A stretch of 64,000 nt of DNA. Source: Ancylobacter sp. IITR112 (lineage in GTDB: Bacteria > Pseudomonadota > Alphaproteobacteria > Rhizobiales > Xanthobacteraceae). The notes beneath the pieces were generated by a model, which ran no database searches, was not told the DNA's origin, and saw only the letters and a program-made list of their open reading frames with translations. The stretch lies in the NCBI RefSeq assembly GCF_041415945.1, contig NZ_JBGCUS010000001.1:3410001-3474000 (forward strand). The letters are read 5' to 3'. The translations under genes were made by a program, and so were the position numbers. This document shows positions 19,048-27,766 of this stretch, one piece after another; positions within the stretch are counted from its first letter, which is position 1, and the number at the start of each line of letters is the position of its first letter.

Positions 19048-19767
19048 ATGCCCGCTGACACCTCCCCCGCCCTCGCGGTCCGCCTCGATGGCGTCGAACT
19101 CTCCCTCGGCAGCGGCGCTGCGCGCGTGCACATCCTCAAGGGTGTGTCGCTCGCCATTCGTCAGGGCGAAGCGGTCGGCCTTGTCGGCCCCTCCGGCTCG
19201 GGCAAGTCGAGCCTGCTGATGGTGCTCGCGGGGCTGGAGCGGGCCGATGCCGGCCGGGTCGAGGTGGCGGGACAGCAATTGACCGGGCTGGACGAGGATT
19301 CGCTCGCCCGCTTTCGCGGCCGCCATGTCGGCATCGTGTTCCAGGCCTTCCACCTGATCCCGACCATGACGGCGGTGGAGAACGTCGCCGTGCCGCTGGA
19401 ACTGGCCGGACGGCCGGACGCCTTCGTCCGCGCCGCCGCCGAACTCACCGCCGTCGGCCTCGGCCACCGGCTCGACCATTATCCCTCGCAATTGTCGGGG
19501 GGTGAGCAGCAGCGCGTGGCGGTGGCCCGGGCGCTGGCGCCCGAACCGCGCATCCTCGTCGCCGACGAGCCGACCGGCAATTTGGACGAGGCGACCGGCA
19601 AGCAGATCATGGACCTTCTTTTCGAGGCGCAGGCCCGGCGCGGCGCCACGCTGGTCATTGTCACCCACGACCCGATGCTGGCCCAGCGCTGCAACCGCAC
19701 GGTGCGGCTGCGCTCCGGCCGGGTAGAGACGGAAGGCGCGCGGGCCGGCTCCGAGGCCGGCGCATGA
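19048..19767 (+). CDS. ybbA: ABC transporter ATP-binding protein, YbbA-like
   Basis: A 239-aa ATPase of the MacB/LolD-like type. Walker A is GPSGSGKSS, the Q-loop follows in VFQAFHLIPTMT, the signature is LSGGEQQRVAVARAL, Walker B is ILVADEPTGNLD, and the H-loop is in VTHD. It overlaps the permease gene by four bases (ATGA). Together they form a type VII-like ABC system without a separate periplasmic partner in view. E. coli YbbAP is thought to work on lipids or hydrophobic compounds with TesA; the same is inferred here. Confidence 0.92.
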   Translation: MPADTSPALAVRLDGVELSLGSGAARVHILKGVSLAIRQGEAVGLVGPSGSGKSSLLMVLAGLERADAGRVEVAGQQLTGLDEDSLARFRGRHVGIVFQAFHLIPTMTAVENVAVPLELAGRPDAFVRAAAELTAVGLGHRLDHYPSQLSGGEQQRVAVARALAPEPRILVADEPTGNLDEATGKQIMDLLFEAQARRGATLVIVTHDPMLAQRCNRTVRLRSGRVETEGARAGSEAGA

Positions 19768-22364
19768 ACAGCGATCAGGTGTCCACCGCTGCCGGGGCCC
19801 CCACGGCCGCACCGCTGCGCGCGCCCAGCCGCCATACGCTGGCACTGCGCTTCGCCCTGCGCGAATTGCGCGGCGGCCTGCGCGGCTTCGCCGTGTTCCT
19901 CGCCTGCCTCGCGCTCGGTGTCGCCGCCATCGCCGGTGTCGGTGCCTTTTCGCGGGCGCTGACCGACGGGCTGGCCCGCGAGGGCACGACACTGCTGGGC
20001 GGCGATGCCGCCTTCACCCTGGTGCAGCGCGAGGCGAGCCCGGAGGAATACCGGCTGATCGAGGCGGGCGGGCGCGTTTCCACCGTCGCCACGCTGCGCG
20101 CCATGGCGCGTGCCGGCAGCGGCGAGGCGCTCGACGCCACGCTGGCGGAGGTGAAGGCGGTGGACGGTGTCTACCCCATGGTCGGCTCGCTCGACATCAC
20201 CCCGCCGCAGCCGCTCGCCACGGCGCTGGCCCGCGACGGCGACGCCTATGGCGCGCTGGTCGACCCCGCCCTCGCCGATCGGCTTCAGTTGAAGATCGGC
20301 GACCGTTTCCAGCTCGGCGCCGCGACGCTCATCCTGCGCGGCACGCTGGAGCGCGAGCCGGACCTGCTCTCCACCGGCATCGGCTTCGGCCCGCGCGTGC
20401 TGATCGCGATCGACGCGCTGCGCGCCAGCGATCTGCTGCAGCCCGGCAGCCTGGTGCGCTGGCACTACCGGGTGAAGATGGACCGCCCGGCCGACCTCGC
20501 GGTTTTTGTCGAGGAGGTGCAGAAGGGCGCGCCGGAAGCCGGCTTCGAGGCCCGCACCCGCGAGGCCGCCGCGCCGCGGCTGGAGAACAATGTCCGCCGC
20601 TTCACCGAATATCTGACCCTCGTCGGCCTGACAGCCCTCCTCGTCGGCGGCGTCGGCGTCGCCAATGCGGTGAAGAGCCATCTCGACGCCAAGCGCGGCG
20701 TCATCGCCACCTTCAAGAGCCTCGGCGCGCCGGGGCGGACGGTGTTCGCCATCTACCTCGCGGAAGTGGGGCTGATCGCGGCCATCGGCATCGCCATCGG
20801 CATCGCGGTTGGCTCGTCCCTGCCCTTCCTGGCCAATGCCGCCTTCGGCCACCTGCTGCCGGTGGCCATCGAGCCGAGCCTGCAACCGGGCGCGATCCTG
20901 CTGGCGCTGGCCTATGGCGGGCTCATCGCCCTGGCCTTCGCGCTCTGGCCGCTGGGCCTCGCACATGATGTGCCGGTGTCGGCGCTGTTCCGCGAGCATG
21001 TGGAAGGCGGGCGCCGCCGGCCACGCCTCGTGTACATCGCCCTCACCGCATTGGCGGTGCTGGCGCTGGCGGGTCTCGCCGTCTACGCTTCCGAACAGCG
21101 CAACATCGCGATGATCTACCTCGCGGCGGCGGCGAGCGTGCTCGTGGTGCTGCGGCTCGTCGGCGCCGGGATCATGGCGCTGGCCCGCCGGCTGCCGCGC
21201 CCGCGCTCCACGGCGCTGCGTCTCGCGCTCGCCAATATCCACCGGCCGGCGGCGCTTACCCCCACCATCGTGCTTTCGCTCGGCCTCGGCCTCACATTGC
21301 TGGTGACACTGGCACTGATCGACCGCAGCCTGACGCGCGAACTCACCTCCCGCCTGCCGACCGAGGCGCCGAGCTTCTTCTTTCTCGACATCCAGAACAC
21401 AGAGACCGAGGCCTTCACGCGTTTTCTGAAGGACAAAGCGCCGGAGGGCGAGGTGGAAGTCGTGCCCATGCTGCGCGGGCGCATTCTCACCCTGGGCGGG
21501 CGCCCGGCGGAAAGCCTCGATCCGCCGCCGGAATTCGCCTGGGTGCTGTCCTCCGACCGGGGCATTACCTATGCGCAGACGCTGCCCGAAGGCTCGGTGC
21601 TCGCGTCCGGGGAGTGGTGGCCGGCCGATTATGCCGGCCCGCCGCTCGTCTCCTTCGAGCGCGAGATCGCCGACGCCTTCGGCCTCAAGATCGGCGACGA
21701 GGTAACGGTGAACGTGCTCGGCCGCTCCATCACCGCCACCATCGCCAATCTGCGCGATGTGGAGTGGGAGCGGCTCGCCATCAACTTCGTCATGGTGTTC
21801 TCGCCCAACACTTTCGCCGGCGCGCCCCACACCTCGCTGGCGACGCTGACCCTGCCGGAAGGCGGCGATGTCGCCACCGAGCGCCGCCTCGGGCGCGCCG
21901 TGGCGGCGGATTTCCCAGCCGTGACCGCCGTGCGGGTGAAGGAGGCGCTGACGCAGATCGGCGAGATCGTCGGCAATCTGCTCATCGCCATCCGCGGCGC
22001 CAGCCTCGTCACCCTGCTTTCCAGCGTGCTCGTGCTCGCCGGCGCGCTGGCGGCCGGGCAGCACCACCGGGTCTATGATGCCGTCATACTGAAGACGTTG
22101 GGCGCCACACGGGCGCGGCTGGTGGCGGCCTATGGGCTCGAATATGCCGCGCTCGGCCTCGTCACATCAGTGGTGGCCGTGGGTGCCGGCGTGGCGGCGG
22201 CCTATGTGGTGGTGGTCTATGTGATGAAGCTCGGCTTCGCCTGGTCGACCGGAGCGGCGCTGGGAGCGGTAGCGGTGGCGCTGGTGCTCACCGTCGGCTT
22301 CGGCCTCATCGGCACCTGGCGGGCGCTGGGGCAGAAGCCGGCGCGCATCCTGCGCAATCTCTAG
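19764..22364 (+). CDS. ybbP: FtsX-like ABC permease, YbbP-like
   Basis: An 866-aa permease with two FtsX-type domains. Membrane segments lie near residues 37-60, 285-305, 335-360, 375-400 and 420-480, and again in the last ~120 residues, separated by large periplasmic parts. The length and two-module layout match E. coli YbbP (about 800 aa). The start overlaps the ATPase stop. It partners the upstream ATPase; transported substrate unknown. Confidence 0.92.
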   Translation: MNSDQVSTAAGAPTAAPLRAPSRHTLALRFALRELRGGLRGFAVFLACLALGVAAIAGVGAFSRALTDGLAREGTTLLGGDAAFTLVQREASPEEYRLIEAGGRVSTVATLRAMARAGSGEALDATLAEVKAVDGVYPMVGSLDITPPQPLATALARDGDAYGALVDPALADRLQLKIGDRFQLGAATLILRGTLEREPDLLSTGIGFGPRVLIAIDALRASDLLQPGSLVRWHYRVKMDRPADLAVFVEEVQKGAPEAGFEARTREAAAPRLENNVRRFTEYLTLVGLTALLVGGVGVANAVKSHLDAKRGVIATFKSLGAPGRTVFAIYLAEVGLIAAIGIAIGIAVGSSLPFLANAAFGHLLPVAIEPSLQPGAILLALAYGGLIALAFALWPLGLAHDVPVSALFREHVEGGRRRPRLVYIALTALAVLALAGLAVYASEQRNIAMIYLAAAASVLVVLRLVGAGIMALARRLPRPRSTALRLALANIHRPAALTPTIVLSLGLGLTLLVTLALIDRSLTRELTSRLPTEAPSFFFLDIQNTETEAFTRFLKDKAPEGEVEVVPMLRGRILTLGGRPAESLDPPPEFAWVLSSDRGITYAQTLPEGSVLASGEWWPADYAGPPLVSFEREIADAFGLKIGDEVTVNVLGRSITATIANLRDVEWERLAINFVMVFSPNTFAGAPHTSLATLTLPEGGDVATERRLGRAVAADFPAVTAVRVKEALTQIGEIVGNLLIAIRGASLVTLLSSVLVLAGALAAGQHHRVYDAVILKTLGATRARLVAAYGLEYAALGLVTSVVAVGAGVAAAYVVVVYVMKLGFAWSTGAALGAVAVALVLTVGFGLIGTWRALGQKPARILRNL

Positions 22365-22512
22365 CGAGGCGCGGCTCACGCAGCGTCAAACCTGTCGCAA
22401 ACTTCACTTGCGGCAGGAAGGGCGCGCCCTCATATTCACGCTGACTTCCCACGCTTGCCGGCATGTCGCCGGGAACGGGTGGGACACGGGATTACCGGGA
22501 GAGGATCCGACC

Positions 22513-23292
22513 ATGTCCGACTTTAACCGCAACGTCTCCGTGCCGCGCTTCGGGGCGACGGCGGCGCGGACGCAGGCCGAGATCGACCAGGGCCTGCGCG
22601 CCTATATGCTGCGCGTCTACAACTACATGACGCTCGGCCTCGCCATCACCGGCGCGGCGGCGCTGGGCATCTACATGCTCGCCGTCTCCGACGTGGCGAC
22701 GCCCTACCAGTTCGCCGGCATCTACCTCACCGAGTTCGGCGCCACGCTGTTCGGCAGCCCGCTGCGCTATGTCGTGATGTTCGCGCCGCTCGCCGCCGTG
22801 CTGTTCCTCAGCTTCCGGGTCGACCGGCTGAGCGTCGCCACCGCGCAGACCATTTTCTGGGTCTATGCCGCGCTTGTCGGCGTGTCGCTGGCCAGCATCT
22901 TCCTGGTCTACACGCATGAGAGCATCGTCCGGGTGTTCTTCATCACCGCAGCGGCGTTCGGCGGCCTCAGCCTCTATGGCTACACCACCTCGCGCAGCCT
23001 GTCGGGCCTCGGCTCGTTCCTCGTCATGGGCCTGATCGGCATCCTGGTCGCCATGGTGGTGAACATCTTCCTCGCCTCCTCGATGCTGCAGTTCGTCATC
23101 TCGGTGGTGGGCGTGCTGGTGTTCGCGGGCCTCACCGCCTACGACACCCAGCGCATCAAGGAGATGTACTTCGCCGGCGACGACGACGTGGTGGCCGGCC
23201 GCAAGGCGATCATGGGCGCGCTGACGCTCTATCTCGACTTCATCAACATGTTCATCATGCTGCTGCAGCTTTTCGGCAACCGCAACAACTGA
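22513..23292 (+). CDS. Bax inhibitor-1/YccA family membrane protein
   Basis: A 259-aa protein with seven hydrophobic segments and the family's C-terminal pattern: FAGLTAYDTQRIKEMYF with acidic residues, then ALTLYLDFINMFIMLLQLFGNRN. Homologues such as BsYetJ are pH-sensitive calcium leak channels; function here is inferred. The ATG at 22513 follows GGGAGAGGA. A strong terminator lies 24 bases downstream, so it is monocistronic. Confidence 0.95.
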   Translation: MSDFNRNVSVPRFGATAARTQAEIDQGLRAYMLRVYNYMTLGLAITGAAALGIYMLAVSDVATPYQFAGIYLTEFGATLFGSPLRYVVMFAPLAAVLFLSFRVDRLSVATAQTIFWVYAALVGVSLASIFLVYTHESIVRVFFITAAAFGGLSLYGYTTSRSLSGLGSFLVMGLIGILVAMVVNIFLASSMLQFVISVVGVLVFAGLTAYDTQRIKEMYFAGDDDVVAGRKAIMGALTLYLDFINMFIMLLQLFGNRNN

Positions 23293-23315
23293 GCCGCCTG
23301 ACCTCCTGAACGAGG

Positions 23316-23358
23316 AAAAGCCCCGGCCAAGGCGATGAGCGCCCGGCCGGGGCTTTTT
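23316..23358 (+). terminator. rho-independent terminator after the BI-1 gene
   Basis: Perfect 13-base arms AAAAGCCCCGGCC (23316-23328) and GGCCGGGGCTTTT (23345-23357), a 16-base loop and a run of five T. Confidence 0.92.
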
Positions 23359-23445
23359 CGTCGGCGCCCCGCCCGGCCTACCGCCTTCCCCTTTCGGAAG
23401 ACGCCTAGAGTCGTGGACCGCCCCCGGCGGATACAGGAGGACGCC

Positions 23446-23805
23446 ATGAGCTATATTGACGGCTTCGTCATCGCCGTGCCGACCGACAAGAAGGACGCCT
23501 ATCGCACCCTCGCCGAGATGGCCGCGCCAATTTTCTTGGAACATGGCGCTCTTCGGGTGGTCGAGACCTGGGGTGACAATGTGCCGGACGGCAAGGTCAC
23601 CGATTTCCGGCGCGCCGTGCAGGCGACGCCCGAAGAAACAGTGGTCTTCTCCTGGATCGAATGGCCTTCGCGCGAGGCGCGCGAGGCCGGTATGGAGAAA
23701 TTCATGGCCGATCCGCGCCTCGCGGGCATGACCGACATGCCCTTTGACGGGCAGCGCATGATCTTCGGCGGCTTCGCTCCGCTGCTCGACCAGACGCGAA
23801 ACTGA
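23446..23805 (+). CDS. DUF1428 family protein (YbaA-like)
   Basis: A 119-aa cytoplasmic protein with the DUF1428 pattern: it begins MSYIDGFVIAVPTDKKDAY, has the middle block VVETWGDNVPDGKVTDF and ends PFDGQRMIFGGFAPLL. A dimeric alpha-beta barrel fold is expected; no activity is known. CAGGAGG six bases before the ATG at 23446 fixes the start. Monocistronic between the BI-1 terminator and gabD. Confidence 0.92.
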   Translation: MSYIDGFVIAVPTDKKDAYRTLAEMAAPIFLEHGALRVVETWGDNVPDGKVTDFRRAVQATPEETVVFSWIEWPSREAREAGMEKFMADPRLAGMTDMPFDGQRMIFGGFAPLLDQTRN

Positions 23806-23987
23806 ACCACGCACTGCCCGCACCGTCACAACCGATGTGATCGCCCGGCGATTGTCGCTTTGCCGGCCGGGCGCTAAATAGCCTTGGCCGGCGCCGGCCA
23901 GGAGGGCCGCGCCCCGGAAGGCTGAGCCGGTCAGGGCGTACCGCCTGGCGGGTTCTTCAGCCTTCCCCTGATGGAGAGGCGGAACCC

Positions 23988-25430
23988 ATGAACTGGGCGG
24001 ATTTCAAGCGCGACGCGAATTTCATCGACGGGCAGTGGGTGGGCGCCGATGCCGGCGGCACGATCGAGGTCACCAACCCCGCCACGGGCGAGGTGATCGG
24101 CACCGTGCCCAATGCCGGCGCGGACGAAACACGGCGCGCCATCGCTGCCGCCGCGACCGCGTTCGAGAGCTTCTCGCGCACCACGGCGGATGAGCGCGCC
24201 AAGCTGCTGCGCCGCCTGCACGCCGTCATCATGGACAATCAGCGGGCGCTGGCCGAACTCCTGACCATCGAGCAGGGCAAGCCGCTTGCCGAATCCATGG
24301 GCGAGGTCGGCGCCAGCGCCGCCTATGTGCTGTGGTTCTCGGAAGAAGCCCGCCGCGTCTATGGCGACACCATCCCCTCGCCCTGGGGCGAGCGGCGCAT
24401 TCTCGTCACCAAGCAGCCCGTCGGCGTGGTGGCCGCCATCACGCCGTGGAACTTTCCCTCCTCCATGGCGGCGCGCAAGATCGGGCCGGCGCTGGCCACC
24501 GGCTGCACCTCGGTGATGAAGCCGGCGACCCAGACCCCCTATTCCGGCCTCGCCTGGGGCGTTCTGTGCGAACAGGCGGGCTACCCCAAGGGCGTCGTGA
24601 ACATCCTCACCGGCTCGGCCTCGGCCATTGGCGGCGAGATGACCTCCAGCCCCACCGTGCGCAAGATCACCTTCACCGGCTCCACCCCCATCGGCAAGCT
24701 GCTGATGAAGCAGGCTGCCGATACGGTGAAGCGTGTCTCGATGGAACTGGGCGGCAACGCGCCCTTCCTCATCTTCGATGATGCCGATCTCGACAAGGCG
24801 GTGGAAGGCGCCATCGCCTCGAAATACCGCAACTCCGGCCAGACCTGTGTCTGCGCCAACCGCTTCTATGCCCAGGCCGGGATCTATGACGCCTTCGTCG
24901 AGAAGCTCGCCGCCGCCTCGGCCAGGCTCAAGGTTGGCTCCGGCCTTGACGAGGGCGTGGTGCAGGGCCCGCTGATCGACGACAAGGCGGTAGCCAAGAC
25001 CGAGAGCTTCGTCGCCGACGCCCTCGCCAAGGGCGGCAAGGTGGTCACCGGCGGCGGGCGGCATGAACTCGGCGGGCAGTTCTTCCAGCCGACCGTCATC
25101 GCCGGCGCCACGCCGGAGATGAATTTCGCCCGCGAAGAGATTTTCGGCCCCGTCGCCCCGGTGTTCCGCTTCGAGACCGAGGAAGAGGCGGTGCGCCTCG
25201 CCAACGATACCGAGTTCGGCCTCGCCTGCTATTTCTACACGCGCGATCTCGCCCGCGCCTTCCGTGTCTCGGAGAACCTGCGCTACGGCCAGGTCGGCAT
25301 CAATGCCGGCGTCATCACCACGGAAGTGGCGCCCTTTGGCGGGGTTAAGGAATCGGGCGTCGGTCGTGAAGGCTCGAAATACGGTATCGAGGAATATCTC
25401 GACATCAAATATGTCTGCGTTGGACTCTAG
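23988..25430 (+). CDS. gabD: NAD(P)-dependent succinate-semialdehyde dehydrogenase
   Basis: A 480-aa aldehyde dehydrogenase that oxidises succinate semialdehyde to succinate in GABA and related degradation. It shows the cofactor block ITPWNFPSSMAARK, the catalytic Glu in MELGGNAPF, the catalytic Cys287 in SGQTCVCANR and the GabD-like C-terminus KESGVGREGSKYGIEEYLDIKY. No GABA transaminase lies next to it. GGAGAGG precedes the ATG. It is followed by AT-rich hairpins and a terminator. Confidence 0.95.
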   Translation: MNWADFKRDANFIDGQWVGADAGGTIEVTNPATGEVIGTVPNAGADETRRAIAAAATAFESFSRTTADERAKLLRRLHAVIMDNQRALAELLTIEQGKPLAESMGEVGASAAYVLWFSEEARRVYGDTIPSPWGERRILVTKQPVGVVAAITPWNFPSSMAARKIGPALATGCTSVMKPATQTPYSGLAWGVLCEQAGYPKGVVNILTGSASAIGGEMTSSPTVRKITFTGSTPIGKLLMKQAADTVKRVSMELGGNAPFLIFDDADLDKAVEGAIASKYRNSGQTCVCANRFYAQAGIYDAFVEKLAAASARLKVGSGLDEGVVQGPLIDDKAVAKTESFVADALAKGGKVVTGGGRHELGGQFFQPTVIAGATPEMNFAREEIFGPVAPVFRFETEEEAVRLANDTEFGLACYFYTRDLARAFRVSENLRYGQVGINAGVITTEVAPFGGVKESGVGREGSKYGIEEYLDIKYVCVGL

Positions 25431-25443
25431 ATCACATCCCGAT

Positions 25444-25522
25444 CTGATCTCTTCAGATCAGTAGAACCTCAATATTCTAGTGGCTGGTCCGATCAGATCT
25501 TATTAACCTGATCAGACCAGCC
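25444..25522. repeat. paired GATC-rich inverted repeats downstream of gabD
   Basis: Hairpin 1: CTGATCT (25444-25450) with AGATCAG (25455-25461), loop CTTC. Hairpin 2: 15-base arms 25482-25496 and 25508-25522 with one mismatch around the AT-rich loop ATCTTATTAAC. Both contain GATCAG/CTGATC. The stretch is markedly AT-richer than its surroundings. It is not a standard terminator, because no T run follows. Confidence 0.75.
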
Positions 25523-25554
25523 TCTAAACCGGCAAGCGGAACAACGCATCAGAC

Positions 25555-25579
25555 GGCCGGTCCCCGCGACCGGCCTTTT
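25555..25579 (+). terminator. rho-independent terminator after gabD
   Basis: Arms GGCCGGTC (25555-25562) and GACCGGCC (25568-25575), loop CCCGC, then TTTT. It touches the stop codon of the converging TetR gene. Confidence 0.8.
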
Positions 25580-26241
25580 CATGACAGGGAGCGCTGCGCC
25601 GACGCGCTCGCGGCGGGCAACGCCGCCGGCGCCCGCGGCACCGCCAGCAGTTCCCGCACGAAATCGGCGAGGTCGGCAATGTCGTCGAGGATGCGCTCAT
25701 CGCCCCGGCTGGCCGAAGCGTAGAAAATGCCGTCGAGCATCAGGCCGATGCGCCGAGCGGTGCGGGCGATATCCACGGGAGCGAAGTCGCCGCTCGCCAC
25801 ACCGCGCGCCAGCGCTCCTTCAAGCAACTGCTTCTCACGGCCATAGAAGCCGGCGATCAGCGCGTCGAGTTCTTCGTCGCGCAGGCCGGAGCTGGCATAG
25901 TCGCTCATCAGCTTGACCATTAGCGCCAATGTCGGGGCCAGTTCCATATGGATGTCGAGCCAGGCGAGGATTTCCGCCAGCGGCTCGGCCCCGGCCGCGC
26001 GCCGTTCCTCATAGCCGGCCATCAACTGCTCGATGGCATGCCCAAGAGCGCGCCGCACGAGATCATCCTTATTGGCGAAGTAGTGGTAAAGCAGCCCGAC
26101 ATTGATGTCGCAGACCAGCGCGATGTCGCGAACGGTGACCACCGAGAAATGGCGCGCCGCGAACAGCCGCAAGGCTTCTTCGAGGATCATCACCCGCCGC
26201 TCGGCGGGCTGCAGGCGCTTGCGCGCGGGGCGGGCGGTCAT
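25579..26241 (-). CDS. TetR family transcriptional regulator
   Basis: A 220-aa repressor with the N-terminal TetR helix-turn-helix (about residues 18-60: ALRLFAARHFSVVTVRDIALVCDINVGLLYHYF) and a less conserved ligand-binding C-terminus. It does not resemble RutR. It is divergent from the ABC transporter/monooxygenase operon that starts at 26378, so it is the likely local regulator. The ATG at 26241 follows GGAGGAAACGC. A perfect inverted repeat overlaps its leader (26250-26265), consistent with autorepression. The ligand is probably the transported compound or a product, which is inference. Confidence 0.9.
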   Translation of the reverse strand: MTARPARKRLQPAERRVMILEEALRLFAARHFSVVTVRDIALVCDINVGLLYHYFANKDDLVRRALGHAIEQLMAGYEERRAAGAEPLAEILAWLDIHMELAPTLALMVKLMSDYASSGLRDEELDALIAGFYGREKQLLEGALARGVASGDFAPVDIARTARRIGLMLDGIFYASASRGDERILDDIADLADFVRELLAVPRAPAALPAASASAQRSLS

Positions 26242-26249
26242 GCGTTTCC

Positions 26250-26265
26250 TCCGTATTTGTACGGA
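26250..26265. promoter_or_regulatory. candidate TetR operator
   Basis: Perfect inverted repeat TCCGTA-TTTG-TACGGA, adjoining the ribosome site of the TetR gene in the 136-base divergent region. Palindrome length and position fit a TetR operator; binding is not shown. Confidence 0.5.
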
Positions 26266-26294
26266 ATTTTCTGCCTTGCACATATGCTAAGCGT

Positions 26295-26309
26295 GCCCAT
26301 TTGTTGGGC
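26295..26309. promoter_or_regulatory. second inverted repeat in the divergent TetR/ABC region
   Basis: GCCCA-TTTGT-TGGGC, perfect 5-base arms, within the larger imperfect frame GTGCCCA...TGGGCTTGCAC. It lies about 70 bases upstream of the binding-protein gene. It could be an operator or a promoter-proximal hairpin. Confidence 0.35.
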
Positions 26310-26377
26310 TTGCACCCGATATTAAGTCACCGTTTAATAGCCCGGTCCAGCCAATTCAGCGACCGGAGCCACCCCTC

Positions 26378-27457
26378 ATGAAGCGCATAATCAGGGCTGC
26401 AGCCGTTTTCGCCAGCCTCGCCGCCGCCGCCCTTGCGGGAGCCCCCGCCGCGTATGCCGCCCCGAAGAAAAGTTTCAAGGTCGCCTACACCGTCTATATC
26501 GGCTTCATGCCCTTCGCCTATCTCAAGTCCTCCGGCATCATGAAGAAATGGGCCGACAAATACGGCATTGATGTCGAGATCATCCAGGCCAACGACTATG
26601 TCGGCTCGATCAATCAGTTCATCGCCGGGGAGATCGACGCCGTCGGCGTCGCCTCCATGGACGGCCTGACCATGCCCGCCGCCGGCGGCGTCGACACCTC
26701 CATCCTGCTGATCACCGACTATTCCAACGGCAACGACATCGTCGTTTCCAAGACCGCCAAGGATGTGAAGGAACTCGCCGGCCAGGACGTGTATCTGCTG
26801 CAGTACAGCGTCTCGCACTATCTGCTGAACCGGGGCCTGCAGCTCGCCGGCATCGACGACCCCACCGCCGCCAAGACGGTGAACATCTCCGATGCGGAAA
26901 TCTCCGCCGCCTTCATCTCACAGGACGCGATGAAGCACGCGGTCTCGTGGAAGCCGCTCACCGAGGACATGCTCAAGGTCGCCGGCACCACCAACCTGTT
27001 CGACAGCTCCAAGATCCCCGGCGAGATCATGGACGTGTTCATCGGCAACACCGCCACGCTCAAGGACAATCCGGACTTCGCCAAGGCCGTCGTCGGCGCC
27101 TGGTATGAGGCGCTCGGCATCCTCAAGGCCGGGGGCGAGAAGGCCGAGGACATGCGCGCGGTGATGACCAGCGCCATGGGCACGGATGCGAGCGGCCTGC
27201 AGGCGCAGCTCGACACCACCCATTTCTTCTACACCCCTCAGGAGGCGGCCAGCTTCCTGCTGTCGCCCGAAAACGCCAAGATCTGGAACAACATCCGCAC
27301 GTTCTGCTTCCAGCAGGGCCTGTTCGGCCAGGGCGCCACCAGCGTCGACTCCATCGGCATCGAAGTCGCCGACGGCACCGTGCTGGGCGACAAGGCGAAC
27401 ATCAAGATGCGGGTCAACGCCAGCTTCACCAAGGACGCGGCCGACGGGAAGCTGTGA
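26378..27457 (+). CDS. ABC transporter periplasmic substrate-binding protein (urea-carboxylase-region type)
   Basis: A 359-aa exported binding protein with a signal peptide (residues 1-27, ending AAYAA). The NMT1/SsuA-like fold shows the pattern KKSFKVAYTVYIGFMP, GIMKKWADKYGI, NDYVGSINQFIAG and MPAAGGVDTS. From memory this matches the TIGR03427 family, found beside urea carboxylases now known to act on guanidine. No carboxylase or its associated proteins are present here; instead an FMN monooxygenase follows. Unusually, 309 bases of structured spacer separate it from the permease, consistent with higher expression of the binding protein. Ligand unknown, probably a small nitrogen compound. Confidence 0.88.
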   Translation: MKRIIRAAAVFASLAAAALAGAPAAYAAPKKSFKVAYTVYIGFMPFAYLKSSGIMKKWADKYGIDVEIIQANDYVGSINQFIAGEIDAVGVASMDGLTMPAAGGVDTSILLITDYSNGNDIVVSKTAKDVKELAGQDVYLLQYSVSHYLLNRGLQLAGIDDPTAAKTVNISDAEISAAFISQDAMKHAVSWKPLTEDMLKVAGTTNLFDSSKIPGEIMDVFIGNTATLKDNPDFAKAVVGAWYEALGILKAGGEKAEDMRAVMTSAMGTDASGLQAQLDTTHFFYTPQEAASFLLSPENAKIWNNIRTFCFQQGLFGQGATSVDSIGIEVADGTVLGDKANIKMRVNASFTKDAADGKL

Positions 27458-27766
27458 GCGGCGGCGCTCCCTCTCCGCATCCGGTCCCCGGACACGCGGC
27501 GCGCGGCGCCGGTCCGGGGACCAGCGACCCGGAACCAGCGCCCTGTAACCAGCGGCCGGGCCGACGAAGCGGAAAGATCGCGGTGACACCTGCAGCCGCG
27601 CGCGGCACCTGGTTCCGGCTCGGCGCTCCGCCTTCGGCTCCGTGGGGCGACGACACGGCCCTCGCATCGTTCCGCGCCCTCCCCGGAGAGGGCGCGCCAA
27701 GGCGGCCCTTGGGCCGAGGAGAGACACCGGCGAAGCCGGGACGACACCCTTCAGATGGAAGGCTCC
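27458..27766 (+). other. structured intercistronic spacer between binding protein and permease
   Basis: No gene is supported in these 309 bases. They contain a hairpin with arms GGTCCCCGGA (27483-27492) and TCCGGGGACC (27513-27522); three direct 14-base repeats starting ACCAGCG at 27520, 27534 and 27548; a hairpin GCGCCCTC/GAGGGCGC (27674-27695); then GGCCC-TT-GGGCC and CCGGC-GAA-GCCGG, which look like parts of a dispersed intergenic repeat. No T run follows, so it is more likely an mRNA-stabilising or attenuating region than a terminator. Confidence 0.65.

Noticed and set aside
19479..22067. An 862-codon open frame on the minus strand
   Set aside because: It is antisense to the ybbA and ybbP genes, with His/Arg/Gln-rich composition and no motif.
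25482..25522. GGCTGGTCCGA resembles a piece of the guanidine-I (ykkC) riboswitch and lies near a urea/guanidine-type ABC operon
   Set aside because: It forms a simple hairpin, lacks the other conserved blocks (such as the AAAAGCCCGGG part), lies downstream of gabD and on the far side of the TetR gene from the transporter.
25579..26241. Calling the TetR regulator RutR
   Set aside because: Only the generic helix-turn-helix is shared; the N-terminus and ligand domain do not resemble RutR.
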